64,000 nt of DNA from assembly GCA_045641065.1 (NCBI GenBank), contig JAZUGF010000142.1, forward strand, positions 1-64,000. The letters run 5' to 3'. Both the position numbers and the translations under genes were made by a program. Within the stretch, counting starts at the first letter, position 1. Every line of letters starts with the position of its first letter. This DNA comes from UBA1723 sp045641065. GTDB lineage: Bacteria; Bacteroidota; Bacteroidia; Bacteroidales; Paludibacteraceae. Shown here piece after piece: positions 28,990 through 37,326 of this stretch. Under the pieces are notes generated by a model. It made no database searches. It worked only from the letters and a program-made list of their open reading frames with translations, and was not told where the DNA came from.

Positions 28990-30354
28990 ATGAAAAGAGC
29001 ACTATATCTACTGCTTGCAAGCAGTCTAAGTTTTTCTGTATGCGCCCAGAACAATAACGATGCAAAGGCGCGTGACATGTATCCAAAGGCAATGGAGCTT
29101 TTCAACGCTAAGGATTACAAGGCAACTATCAACAAGCTTAACGAGATCGATAAGTTGTTAGGCAAGAGCACAGCCCGCACAAGTTACCTTAAGGCAAAGG
29201 CTGCTTACGCACTAAACGACTACAGTTTGGCACAAACAGCATGCAAGACATATTTTGAGTCGATGCCAAAGCAAGACAAGGGATATTCTGAGATGGCTGT
29301 CATCAAGGAGAGTCTAATGGCATACTTCCAGGCTCAGCAGAAGAAGAGACAGGAAGACGCTGCAGCTTGGGAGGCTCAGGAGGCCGACAGAAAGGCTCGT
29401 GAGGCTGCTGAGGAGGCTTCACGTCAGGCACAGATGAAGGCTGCCGCTGAGAGAAGAGCAGCATTCCAGTCTGAACTTGAGGCTCAGGACAAGCGTGAGG
29501 CTGAGGCGTACGCTAACGCACAGAAGACAGGAACAAAGGCAGCATATCAGGAGTTCATCTACGATTACCCTTATGGTAAGAAAGTAGCTGACGCTAAGAG
29601 AGAGATGAACAAGAAGTGGCCAGCACCTGTCCGCACACTTAAGAACGGAAAGTACGGTTACACTAAGGACGGAAAGTTCGTTGTTAAACCTAAATATGAG
29701 TACGCAACTGACTTCAGCGACGGTTTGGCTCGCGTAGGCAAGGATGGAAAGTATGGTTTTGTAAATGAGAATGGCGACGAGGTTGTTGCATTGCAGTACA
29801 CAGCTGCTTCTTCATTCAGCTACGGTGTAGCAGCAGTTAAGGATCAGAATGGTGACGCTTACTTCATTCTTCCTTCAGGTGCTCGTCTACAGGACGCATC
29901 TTACCTAGACACAAAGAGCTTCAAGGAAGGTCTTGCTGCATGTCAGGACGAGAATTACCTATACGGTTTCGTTGATCCAAAGGGTAAGCTAGTTGTTCAG
30001 CACAAGTACAAGACAGTTGGTTGGTTCAACGAGGGTATCTGTGCAGTTGGAAAGAACGTTAACGGCAAGACACTATACGGATACATCGACAACAAGGGCA
30101 ACCAGTTGTGTGACTTCATCTACGAAGAGGCTAAGGACTTCCAGGGCGGTGTTGCTCGTGTGAAGACTAACGGCAAGTACGGTCTTGTTGACAGATTCGG
30201 TTCACCAATCACTTGCTGCGACTACGACTATATCTCAGAGTTCAAGGCTGACGGTTATGCATTGGCTAAGCGTTCTAATCTTGAGGTTTACATCGACAAA
30301 GAGGGTCAGTTGTGGGCTAAGGTTAACGGCAAGTACGTAACTGTGAAATTCTAA
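28990..30354 (+). CDS. secreted WG-repeat protein with coiled coil (454 aa)
   Basis: The signal peptide is MKRALYLLLASSLSFSVCA. Residues about 25-115 look like TPR helices (AMELFNAKDYKATINKLNEI, YALNDYSLAQTACKTYF). About 117-180 is an Ala/Glu/Gln/Arg-rich coiled coil. From about 215 to the end run WG (KWG) repeats, as in KNGKYGYTKDGKFVVKPKYE, YATDFSDGLARVGKDGKYGF and FQGGVARVKTNGKYGLVDRF. It is in one operon with the SUMF1 protein (gap 16 bp) and shares its strong codon bias. WG repeats form beta structures of uncertain role. A partnership with the SUMF1 protein in the periplasm or at the surface is inferred from the pairing only. Confidence 0.9.
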   Translation: MKRALYLLLASSLSFSVCAQNNNDAKARDMYPKAMELFNAKDYKATINKLNEIDKLLGKSTARTSYLKAKAAYALNDYSLAQTACKTYFESMPKQDKGYSEMAVIKESLMAYFQAQQKKRQEDAAAWEAQEADRKAREAAEEASRQAQMKAAAERRAAFQSELEAQDKREAEAYANAQKTGTKAAYQEFIYDYPYGKKVADAKREMNKKWPAPVRTLKNGKYGYTKDGKFVVKPKYEYATDFSDGLARVGKDGKYGFVNENGDEVVALQYTAASSFSYGVAAVKDQNGDAYFILPSGARLQDASYLDTKSFKEGLAACQDENYLYGFVDPKGKLVVQHKYKTVGWFNEGICAVGKNVNGKTLYGYIDNKGNQLCDFIYEEAKDFQGGVARVKTNGKYGLVDRFGSPITCCDYDYISEFKADGYALAKRSNLEVYIDKEGQLWAKVNGKYVTVKF

Positions 30355-30385
30355 AATTCTCATATCTTTTATTTTTTAAGTTGGT

Positions 30386-30422
30386 AATCCCAAGTCGACG
30401 GTAATGTCGACTTGGGATTTTT
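30386..30422 (+). terminator. rho-independent terminator after the WG-repeat gene
   Basis: A 14-bp perfect stem, AATCCCAAGTCGAC, loop GGTAAT, GTCGACTTGGGATT, then T's. It ends the SUMF1/WG operon. Confidence 0.9.
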
Positions 30423-30517
30423 GATTAATTATAATAGCATTTATTTGGATATAACACAGTTCTAATATCGTAGAGGCACACGGACGTGTTTCCATTTGGC
30501 AATCTAAACATCCACAA

Positions 30518-30542
30518 ACGTAAAAAGTGCCTATTTTTACGT
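30518..30542. promoter_or_regulatory. 9-bp inverted repeat (candidate operator) upstream of the HmuR-like receptor
   Basis: ACGTAAAAA, 7-nt spacer, TTTTTACGT, perfect. It lies 30 bp upstream of a TATATTTG -7 element. It is not a known Fur box that I recognise. Position and symmetry suggest a dimeric regulator, possibly iron- or haem-linked given the genes. Confidence 0.5.
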
Positions 30543-30572
30543 ATTTGTTTCTCAAAAGCCAGCCATAAGCCT

Positions 30573-30580
30573 TATATTTG
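30573..30580 (+). promoter_or_regulatory. putative -7 element (TATATTTG) of the receptor operon
   Basis: Matches TAnnTTTG, 33 bp before the GTG start at 30614. No well-spaced TTTG -33 was found, which fits a promoter needing activation. Confidence 0.45.
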
Positions 30581-30613
30581 CATAAAATTTGATTGAATAA
30601 TAATTTATTAATA

Positions 30614-32965
30614 GTGTCAACGAAATTAAAAATAGTTTTATCCTTACTAATGCTTTCTATTGCAAGCTCGCTTTTCGGGCGAGAGATTGCAGTACAAGTC
30701 GTTGACAAAAACAATTCATCCCCAATCTACGGTGTATTCTTCTCCTACTCTACCGAGTCGGATCTGAATAAAGCCAAAACCGAAATGAGTGACTCTCAAG
30801 GAAAGGTTAAGATTAATGTTTCCGATGGAGTTATTTTCTACGAAGCTTCATTTGTAGGTTATATCACTAAGAAAGGATCTATTCCACCGTCACAAAACAA
30901 ACTAACAATCGCACTTGAAGAAGATGAGACCATGCTTGAAGACGTAGTTGTTGATGGCAAAATTGACGAGCGTCCAATTAAGCTTTCGGCAATCACTACA
31001 CAAGTGATGTCGGCAGAGAGATTGGTGGAGACAGGACATGGTTCTCTTCAGCAGGCATTACAGCATGAGACTCCAGGTCTCAACATTCAGAAAGTGGGAT
31101 TCGGCAACGAGATGTCGATGCAAGGTCTGGATGCCAGACACGTCTTATTCTTGATGGATGGAGAGAGAATGACTGGAGATATGGCCGGCAATCTCGACTA
31201 TGAGAGATTCAATCTTCACGCAATTGAGAGAGTGGAGATTGTCAAAGGAGCAAGCAGCACACTATATGGAACTCGTGCGGCTGGAGCTGTAATCAATCTA
31301 ATCACTAAAAAGACAACAAAGCCGTTTGAAATCCAGGCTGGAGCCAGATATGGCATGATGAACGAAAGAAATTACGACAATCCGTCGACAAAAGATTACA
31401 TGTATATGTTCGAGAAAAACGTCGACAAGCCAAATCTTCAGGCATGGATTTCAAGTGGATTCCATCATAAAAAAATCACAGGCCAGACTGATCTATGGTA
31501 TGGTTCATCCGATGCTTTCAATCTCTACCAAGATGGGAAAGACGAAAAGCTCTACACGATGGAAGCCAACCCAATATTGAATAGAGACACCCTCGTCATT
31601 GCAGAAAATATGCGTCCACCATTGGGAATTGAAGGTAATGAGCATGTATCTGCGAGTCAGAAACTATACTTTGATTTTTCCAAGAATGTGGAAATCCAAC
31701 TTTACGGGACCTTCTTCCACATGAACACTTATGACATGATTAAAGACTTAGCCTATACATTCTCAAACGACATGATGTGTGGAGCGAAAGCCAAAGTGAA
31801 TGTCAAAGATTTGTTTACAATTGAAACAAAAATCCACAACGACTTCTACAACAGGTCTAAAAGACACGAGCGTCGCGACGAAGTCAACAAAGTATATGAG
31901 AGCAGAATCTTCCAACCGAAGTGTATCTTATCAAGCAAACATTTCAAGCGTCACAGTTTGATTGCAGGTTGGGAATACATCAGCGATGACTTGACAAGTG
32001 ACCGATTCATCTACAACACAATGGCTACAAGAAGTCTGCGTGAAACAGAATTCTACGCTCAAGACGAATGGCAGGCTAACGAAAAATGGATGCTTTCATT
32101 TGGTATGCGAGGCAATGTATCAAAAGCATTTGCCATTGCGGACCTTTACCGCATGTATGCGATGCCTAAGTTCGCAGTAAAGCACAATTTTTCAGAAACG
32201 TATTGCATGAGAGCAAACTACTCTCTCAACTATCGAAATCCGTCAATCAAAGAGTTGTTCTTCAACTGGGATAATTTAGGAATGTTCCAAATAAAAGGAA
32301 ACGAAAACCTTTTAGCAGAAAGGAGTCAATACATCTCACTTGGTGGAGAATACAACAACGACAAGTTATTCTTGTCTGCGACTGCGTATACCAATACATT
32401 CCGCAATAAAATAGAGGGTATCTGGAGAGTATACGACATGCAGTATAATTTCGAATATGAGAATCTATACAGACAGATCTTGACTGGAATTGACATTCTC
32501 AGCAAGTGGAATATCAACGATCACTTCACGCTCAATGCATCATACAGTTTTGTCAACATCTCCAAATCAGATGGATTGCAGTTGAGTGCGACAAGTCCAA
32601 GTGCAGCGACCGGAAGTTTGGAGTACAAATTGAAGAAAAACAAATATGCGTTGACGGCAGTGCTTTCCGCCACAGCTAGCGGCAAAAAAAGATTTGACGT
32701 GCAGGATAGACTATACCTAGCAGACGAGGGCACAAGTTACGATGCATATTACCGTGTTACACTTCCTGGTTATGCTATGGCAAACATCGCAACTACACAT
32801 AGTTTCAACAACCGTCTACGTTTGACTGTAGGTTGTGACAACATCTTCAACTACAAGCCAAAGACATTAGGAAGCGGAATCACAGTCTTCAACATACCAG
32901 CAACTCCAGGAGCAAGAGGATATGTGCAGTTGGAGGTGACATTGGATAAGAAAGAAAAGAAATGA
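30614..32965 (+). CDS. TonB-dependent receptor, HmuR-like
   Basis: The GTG at 30614 gives a clean signal peptide (MSTKLKIVLSLLMLSIASS, cut near FGR); a TTG at 30593 only adds seven polar residues. Then come a carboxypeptidase-regulatory domain (about 20-105), a plug domain (LVETGHGSLQQALQHETPG, later VEIVKGASSTLYGTRAAGAV) and a 22-strand-type barrel ending ARGYVQLEVTLDKKEKK. In haem receptors the FRAP and NPDL boxes are conserved; here the matching text is YRNPSIKELFFNWDN and KGNENLLAERS, so both are diverged. The stop overlaps the start of an HmuY-like lipoprotein (ATGA), supporting the HmuR/HmuY pairing. Haem or another iron-porphyrin is the likely substrate, but the altered boxes leave the ligand open. 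Confidence 0.85.
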   Translation: MSTKLKIVLSLLMLSIASSLFGREIAVQVVDKNNSSPIYGVFFSYSTESDLNKAKTEMSDSQGKVKINVSDGVIFYEASFVGYITKKGSIPPSQNKLTIALEEDETMLEDVVVDGKIDERPIKLSAITTQVMSAERLVETGHGSLQQALQHETPGLNIQKVGFGNEMSMQGLDARHVLFLMDGERMTGDMAGNLDYERFNLHAIERVEIVKGASSTLYGTRAAGAVINLITKKTTKPFEIQAGARYGMMNERNYDNPSTKDYMYMFEKNVDKPNLQAWISSGFHHKKITGQTDLWYGSSDAFNLYQDGKDEKLYTMEANPILNRDTLVIAENMRPPLGIEGNEHVSASQKLYFDFSKNVEIQLYGTFFHMNTYDMIKDLAYTFSNDMMCGAKAKVNVKDLFTIETKIHNDFYNRSKRHERRDEVNKVYESRIFQPKCILSSKHFKRHSLIAGWEYISDDLTSDRFIYNTMATRSLRETEFYAQDEWQANEKWMLSFGMRGNVSKAFAIADLYRMYAMPKFAVKHNFSETYCMRANYSLNYRNPSIKELFFNWDNLGMFQIKGNENLLAERSQYISLGGEYNNDKLFLSATAYTNTFRNKIEGIWRVYDMQYNFEYENLYRQILTGIDILSKWNINDHFTLNASYSFVNISKSDGLQLSATSPSAATGSLEYKLKKNKYALTAVLSATASGKKRFDVQDRLYLADEGTSYDAYYRVTLPGYAMANIATTHSFNNRLRLTVGCDNIFNYKPKTLGSGITVFNIPATPGARGYVQLEVTLDKKEKK

Positions 32966-33654
32966 GACAAACTATAATAATCATACTCACTACCCTACTC
33001 TGCGGTTGTGCCAAATATGAAGCCGATGAGTTCACAGGCTATACACTGCCTCGAATCACCGGTTACAATACAGGCGTCACCAACGATTGGCTATACTTCT
33101 GTCTTGAAGACGGTTCGTTTATGAATCTAGCGTCGCCCAACAGTGATCTGCCAGAAGGATTCCAATACTACAATATCAAGTGGGATTTCGCAATCTGCGG
33201 TTGCAAGATGCGCACAAATTCAGGCACATCAGGACGAGGCAAAGGTGGAGCTGCTGATCTTGGATACGTAGACTATGATAAATATCAAAGTGTAGCAGAT
33301 CTACCACAAGACCTTAAATGGGCAGTAGACGACAGCACCGTCGAAGTGACATTCAGCAAGAACGACTGGAACCGATACCTGATGGCAAACAACATGGATT
33401 TCGACGCTAACCCATGGTTTAATCCGAACTCAGGTCCGGCAATGTGTAAAGCTTCAGGCAATCCGATACTCAGTCAGGCGGTAGTGTATGCCGGCCCACC
33501 ACCAACATACGAACCATCATACCACACTTACATTATACGTACTGCGAATGGAAAGGACTACTACAAATTCCAAGTAGTTTCGTGGTTCAACGACAAGACC
33601 GAAATCGGTGGAGATGGAGGTATGATAAGCTACTATCTTGACAAATTGAAATGA
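32962..33654 (+). CDS. HmuY-like haem-binding lipoprotein (230 aa)
   Basis: The signal peptide ends in a lipobox (LLCGC), so the mature protein is probably lipidated at Cys16. WLYFCLEDGSFMNL, KWDFAICGCKMRTNSGTSGRG and KDYYKFQVVSWFND correspond to conserved parts of the HmuY family (Porphyromonas HmuY takes haem from host proteins and passes it to HmuR). HmuY's haem ligands vary between species (His or Met); which residues serve here cannot be read from sequence alone. It overlaps the receptor gene by 4 bp. An extra Cys-rich stretch (CGCK) is unusual. Confidence 0.8.
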   Translation: MRQTIIIILTTLLCGCAKYEADEFTGYTLPRITGYNTGVTNDWLYFCLEDGSFMNLASPNSDLPEGFQYYNIKWDFAICGCKMRTNSGTSGRGKGGAADLGYVDYDKYQSVADLPQDLKWAVDDSTVEVTFSKNDWNRYLMANNMDFDANPWFNPNSGPAMCKASGNPILSQAVVYAGPPPTYEPSYHTYIIRTANGKDYYKFQVVSWFNDKTEIGGDGGMISYYLDKLK

Positions 33655-33691
33655 CGACTCATAAATGGTTTTAAATTCACATTTAGAAAAT

Positions 33692-33723
33692 TTTGAATTT
33701 ACAAATTGATTTTTCTATCTTTG
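33692..33723 (+). promoter_or_regulatory. promoter of the DUF4954/aminotransferase operon
   Basis: TTTG (33692-33695), 20 nt, TATCTTTG (33716-33723), close to the Bacteroidetes consensus, 45 bp before the ATG at 33769. Confidence 0.65.
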
Positions 33724-33768
33724 TTAATGTTAAATAAGGAAATTCGCGGTAATTAAAGATTTTCAAGT

Positions 33769-35673
33769 ATGCGACAATTAACATCGAAAGAAATTGAGTC
33801 TTTGCAGGCCAACGGTTGTTCTGCAGACGATTGGAAAAATATAACTGTGGCAGACGGATTCAATCCTGAGTCTGTCAGCAAAACATCATTCTCTGGCAAA
33901 TGTCAGATTGGTACATTCTCAGGAATAGCTGAGATCAATGGTGTACCATTCAAAAGAGGAATCAACAACGCTCGCTTACACAACTGTGTGGTTGGCAATG
34001 ATGTGGTGATCGACGGAATTAGCAGATATATTTCCAATTATGAGATTGCAGACGGTGCTATATTGGTCGATAATAGTGAGCTTTACTGTAGCGAATCGAC
34101 TGCATTTGGTACGGATTCCAAAATTGCTTTACTAAACGAAAATGGTGGACGTTCGATTCCTTTGTCACCAGCGTTGACTTCTCAACTTGCATATCTTGCA
34201 GTGATGTTCCGCGATTACAAAATCTTCACTGAAAAAATCTGCAAATACCTTGACGACAAATCTAAAGAATATCTTTCACGTCCTGCTGATGCACCACGTG
34301 GATATATCGGCAAGAATTCAGTCGTAATCGGATGCAAGAAGATTGCAAACGTGTGGATTGGAGACAACGCTACAGTCAAGGATTGTTCGTCACTTGAAAA
34401 TGGAATCATCAAATCGTCCGCTGCTGATCCAGCAATCATCACAACTGATGTCTTGGCTCAGAATTTCATTCTTTGCAACGGTGCAAAGGTGATGGACGGT
34501 GCAATTATCCGCAATACATTCGTAGGTCAGAATACTGAAGTCGGTCTTACTTTCTCATCTACAGACACATTCTTCAGTTCAAACTGTCAGGCATTCCACG
34601 GTGAGTCTTGCTCACTATTCGGAGGTCCATTCACAGTGTCGCACCACAAGTCTACCCTACTTATCGGAGCAATGTTCAGTTTCATGAACGCAGGTAGTGC
34701 AACAAACCAAAGTAACCATTACTACCGTCTTGGACCAAACCACGAAGGAATTCTTCAGCGTGGAAGCAAAACAGCCAGCGGTTCATACGTGCTATGGCCA
34801 GCAGTGACTGGAGTCTTCACATTGGTAAAAGGAAAACACGGAGGCAATCTCGACACACGTAAATTGCCATTCTCATATTTGATTGAGCAGAATTCTGAGA
34901 CTTGGATCTATCCAGGCTCAAGCATGAAGTCGTGTGGAACAATGCGCGACATCAACAAGTGGAAGAAGCGCGACAAGAGAAAGACTATCGATGCAAGTAG
35001 CGATATCATCAACTTCGACGTGATGAGTCCGTTCGTAGTTGCAGAGGTTGCAGAAGGATTGGAATTCTTGACTGAGAAACAGCATCACCAGCGTCGTGCC
35101 GGTGTGAACTATCACAAATACGGCCGTGCAAAAATGCATTCAGTTGCAGTCGACGAGGGTGTTGATTTATACTCAATGTTCCTTTCTGTATTCGCAGTTC
35201 GTTTGCTAAAATCTTGTAGCACAGCTAATTTGAAGAGTTTGTACGAGAAAGCAGCCAACTATGAGATTGACAAGTGGGCAGATATCGCAGGTGCATACTG
35301 CAGCAGAAAGAATCTATTCAATTTCATAGATAAAGTTGCAAATAGCAATGACTATAGCAGCGTCATCACATCATTCCTATCTGATTTGAAGAACGGATAT
35401 GAGGAGGAGAAATTGATGTGGGGATTGAAGTTCATCCTTGAGCAGAGATTCGACGGTGATATCGCAGCAGCTACATCAGCAGAGGCAATCGCAGAGATCA
35501 TCAACGAAGGAGAGAGTGCAGAAGGCACACTTGCCAAGATGATTGCCACAGATAAAGAGAGGGAATTCTCACAATTTATGCAGGTAGGATACGGCTTAGA
35601 CGGTAATGATCCCGTCGGCGATTTCAATGCTGTTCAGGATAAAGACAACGTAGCCGACATTCCGGTATTCTAA
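33769..35673 (+). CDS. DUF4954 family protein (634 aa)
   Basis: The length and text (CQIGTFSGIAEINGVPFKRG, later GMRDINKWKKRD-like GTMRDINKWKKRD) fit the DUF4954 family of Bacteroidetes. Residues about 60-330 have the hexapeptide-like rhythm of a left-handed beta-helix (NSVVIGCKKIANVWIGDNAT, VMDGAIIRNTFVGQNTEVG), as in sugar-nucleotide acyl- or nucleotidyltransferases. The C-terminal third is helical. There is no signal peptide, so it is cytoplasmic. It has its own promoter and is followed after 13 bp by a DegT-type aminotransferase. A role in nucleotide-sugar handling is an inference from fold and neighbour; activity is unknown. Confidence 0.85.
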   Translation: MRQLTSKEIESLQANGCSADDWKNITVADGFNPESVSKTSFSGKCQIGTFSGIAEINGVPFKRGINNARLHNCVVGNDVVIDGISRYISNYEIADGAILVDNSELYCSESTAFGTDSKIALLNENGGRSIPLSPALTSQLAYLAVMFRDYKIFTEKICKYLDDKSKEYLSRPADAPRGYIGKNSVVIGCKKIANVWIGDNATVKDCSSLENGIIKSSAADPAIITTDVLAQNFILCNGAKVMDGAIIRNTFVGQNTEVGLTFSSTDTFFSSNCQAFHGESCSLFGGPFTVSHHKSTLLIGAMFSFMNAGSATNQSNHYYRLGPNHEGILQRGSKTASGSYVLWPAVTGVFTLVKGKHGGNLDTRKLPFSYLIEQNSETWIYPGSSMKSCGTMRDINKWKKRDKRKTIDASSDIINFDVMSPFVVAEVAEGLEFLTEKQHHQRRAGVNYHKYGRAKMHSVAVDEGVDLYSMFLSVFAVRLLKSCSTANLKSLYEKAANYEIDKWADIAGAYCSRKNLFNFIDKVANSNDYSSVITSFLSDLKNGYEEEKLMWGLKFILEQRFDGDIAAATSAEAIAEIINEGESAEGTLAKMIATDKEREFSQFMQVGYGLDGNDPVGDFNAVQDKDNVADIPVF

Positions 35674-35686
35674 AAAGAGTCCCATT

Positions 35687-36817
35687 ATGCAGAAAATAGT
35701 AGAGATGTGCGATTTGAAGCGTCAGACTGCCAAGATACGCAGTGAAATCGACGCATCAATCAACGAGTCAATCGAATCTACAGCATTCATCAAAGGAGCC
35801 AAAGTAGCAGATTTTGAAAAGAATGCGGCAGCATATATTGGCACAAAGCATTGTATATCAGCAGGCAATGGCACAGATGCTCTTTATATAGCACTAATGA
35901 TGCTCAACCTTGCTCCCGGCAGCGAAGTGATAACTCCAAGTTTCACATTCGTAGCTACAGCAGAAGCCATTTTACGTGCTGGATTGAAACCAGTCTTCGT
36001 TGACGTTTCTGATTCATCATTCAATATAGAAGCCGACACGTTTGAAGCAGCAATCACACCAGAGACAAAAGCAACAATCATCGTACATCTATTCGGACAG
36101 AGTGCGGAGATGGATTCGATAATGAAAGTTGCGAAAAGACATTCCGTCGACATCATCGAAGATTTCTGTCAATCGTTTGGAGCGGCATGCGACGTCGACG
36201 GCAAGATGAAAAAAGCAGGTTCAATCGGAAAAATAGGATGCACATCATTCTTTCCTTCTAAAAATCTCGGATGTTTTGGCGACGGTGGAGCCATTTTCAC
36301 CGACGACGACACTATTGCAGACAATGCCCGCGCGTTTGCCAACCACGGAATGAGAGTGAAGTACACATACGACAGCGTAGGAGTAAACTCACGTCTTGAC
36401 GCAATGCAAGCAGGAATCTTGAATGTCAAGATGAAATATGTAGATTCATATTTGGAAGCAAGACGAAAAGCGGCGTCGACATATAGAAAAATGCTTTCTA
36501 AAGTCGACGGAATAATCATTCCATCTGAAAAAGAGGGCTGTCAGCACACATATAATCAGTTCACTATCAGAGTGAAAGATGGCAAACGAGATGAATTAAA
36601 GGCATATTTGGAGGAGAATGGTATTCCATCCATGATCTATTATCCCTACCCAATTCATCAGCAGAAAGCATATCTTGAATCACCACACCGCATAGCAGGC
36701 AATCTTAGCAACACAGAAAAACTCTGCAAAGAGGTGTTGAGTTTGCCAATGCACACTGAATTAGAAGATGGAATCATAGAGACAATCGCGTCGAAGATAA
36801 AGGAATTCTTCTGCTAA
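35687..36817 (+). CDS. DegT/DnrJ/EryC1/StrS aminotransferase (376 aa)
   Basis: This is a PLP enzyme of the sugar aminotransferase family, normal in length. GNGTDALYIALMMLNLAPGS, VITPSFTFVATAEAILRAGL and EDFCQSFGA are family hallmarks; the catalytic lysine is in SFFPSKNLGCFGDGGAIFT. C-terminal HQQKAYL and the motif LPMHTEL also fit. Members transfer an amino group to a nucleotide-linked 3- or 4-keto sugar for surface polysaccharide. It follows the DUF4954 gene by 13 bp and is followed by a terminator. The exact sugar cannot be told, and no glycan-synthesis genes lie nearby. Confidence 0.92.
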   Translation: MQKIVEMCDLKRQTAKIRSEIDASINESIESTAFIKGAKVADFEKNAAAYIGTKHCISAGNGTDALYIALMMLNLAPGSEVITPSFTFVATAEAILRAGLKPVFVDVSDSSFNIEADTFEAAITPETKATIIVHLFGQSAEMDSIMKVAKRHSVDIIEDFCQSFGAACDVDGKMKKAGSIGKIGCTSFFPSKNLGCFGDGGAIFTDDDTIADNARAFANHGMRVKYTYDSVGVNSRLDAMQAGILNVKMKYVDSYLEARRKAASTYRKMLSKVDGIIIPSEKEGCQHTYNQFTIRVKDGKRDELKAYLEENGIPSMIYYPYPIHQQKAYLESPHRIAGNLSNTEKLCKEVLSLPMHTELEDGIIETIASKIKEFFC

Positions 36818-36856
36818 ATATTGCCATTTTGGCAGACAACAAATTAAAACAAATAG

Positions 36857-36900
36857 AAGCTGTGCCAAACATGCAGATTTTGCAAGTTGGCACAGCTTTT
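36857..36900 (+). terminator. terminator between the aminotransferase and groES
   Basis: A perfect 12-bp stem, AAGCTGTGCCAA (36857-36868) and TTGGCACAGCTT (36887-36898), with an 18-nt loop and a short T tail. Confidence 0.8.
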
Positions 36901-36949
36901 GATTTATGTATAGCAGAAAAAAGAAAATAAACTTAAAGTTATATAAATC

Positions 36950-37222
36950 ATGAACATTAAGCCATTAGCAGACAGAGTGCTTGTTAAGCCTGTCGCAGCA
37001 GAAGAGAAGACAGCGTTGGGAATCATCATTCCAGACACTGCAAAAGAGAAGCCGTTGAAGGGTGAGGTCCTAGCTATCGGTAACGGTACTAAGGACGAGG
37101 AGATGGTAGTGAAGGTTGGCGACACTGTTCTATACGGAAAGTATGCTGGCACTGAGCTTGAACTTGACGGTGAGAAGTATTTGATCATGCGTCAGAGTGA
37201 TATCTTGGCAATCATTGGATAA
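36950..37222 (+). CDS. groES: co-chaperonin GroES
   Basis: 90 residues, normal for the family: LADRVLVKPVAAEEKTALGI, IPDTAKEKPLKGEVLAIGNG, VLYGKYAGTELELDGEKYLI and the final DILAIIG. It forms the heptameric lid of GroEL and assists protein folding in the cytoplasm. groEL follows after 104 bp, an unusually long gap that holds heptamer repeats. No CIRCE element (TTAGCACTC, 9 nt, inverted copy) was seen, so heat-shock control is probably not HrcA-type. Confidence 0.98.
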   Translation: MNIKPLADRVLVKPVAAEEKTALGIIIPDTAKEKPLKGEVLAIGNGTKDEEMVVKVGDTVLYGKYAGTELELDGEKYLIMRQSDILAIIG

Positions 37223-37256
37223 TGCACAATTCGTAATGCATAATTCATAATTGTCA
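37219..37256. repeat. heptamer-type AT repeat between groES and groEL
   Basis: Runs of AATGCAC, AATTCGT, AATGCAT, AATTCAT and AATTG, i.e. a period of about 7 bp. Related stretches are at 38967-39003, 51655-51695, 53928-53951, 56990-57026, 60236-60265, 60375-60410 and 62636-62672. Confidence 0.7.
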
Positions 37257-37326
37257 ACAAAAAGAATCAACAGAATATAATACAACAGTTTAGACTAAGA
37301 CGTCTATACAAAAAAGTATAAAAATC

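Noticed and set aside
36900..36950. CIRCE heat-shock operator before groES
   Set aside because: No TTAGCACTC and inverted copy was found in the leader.
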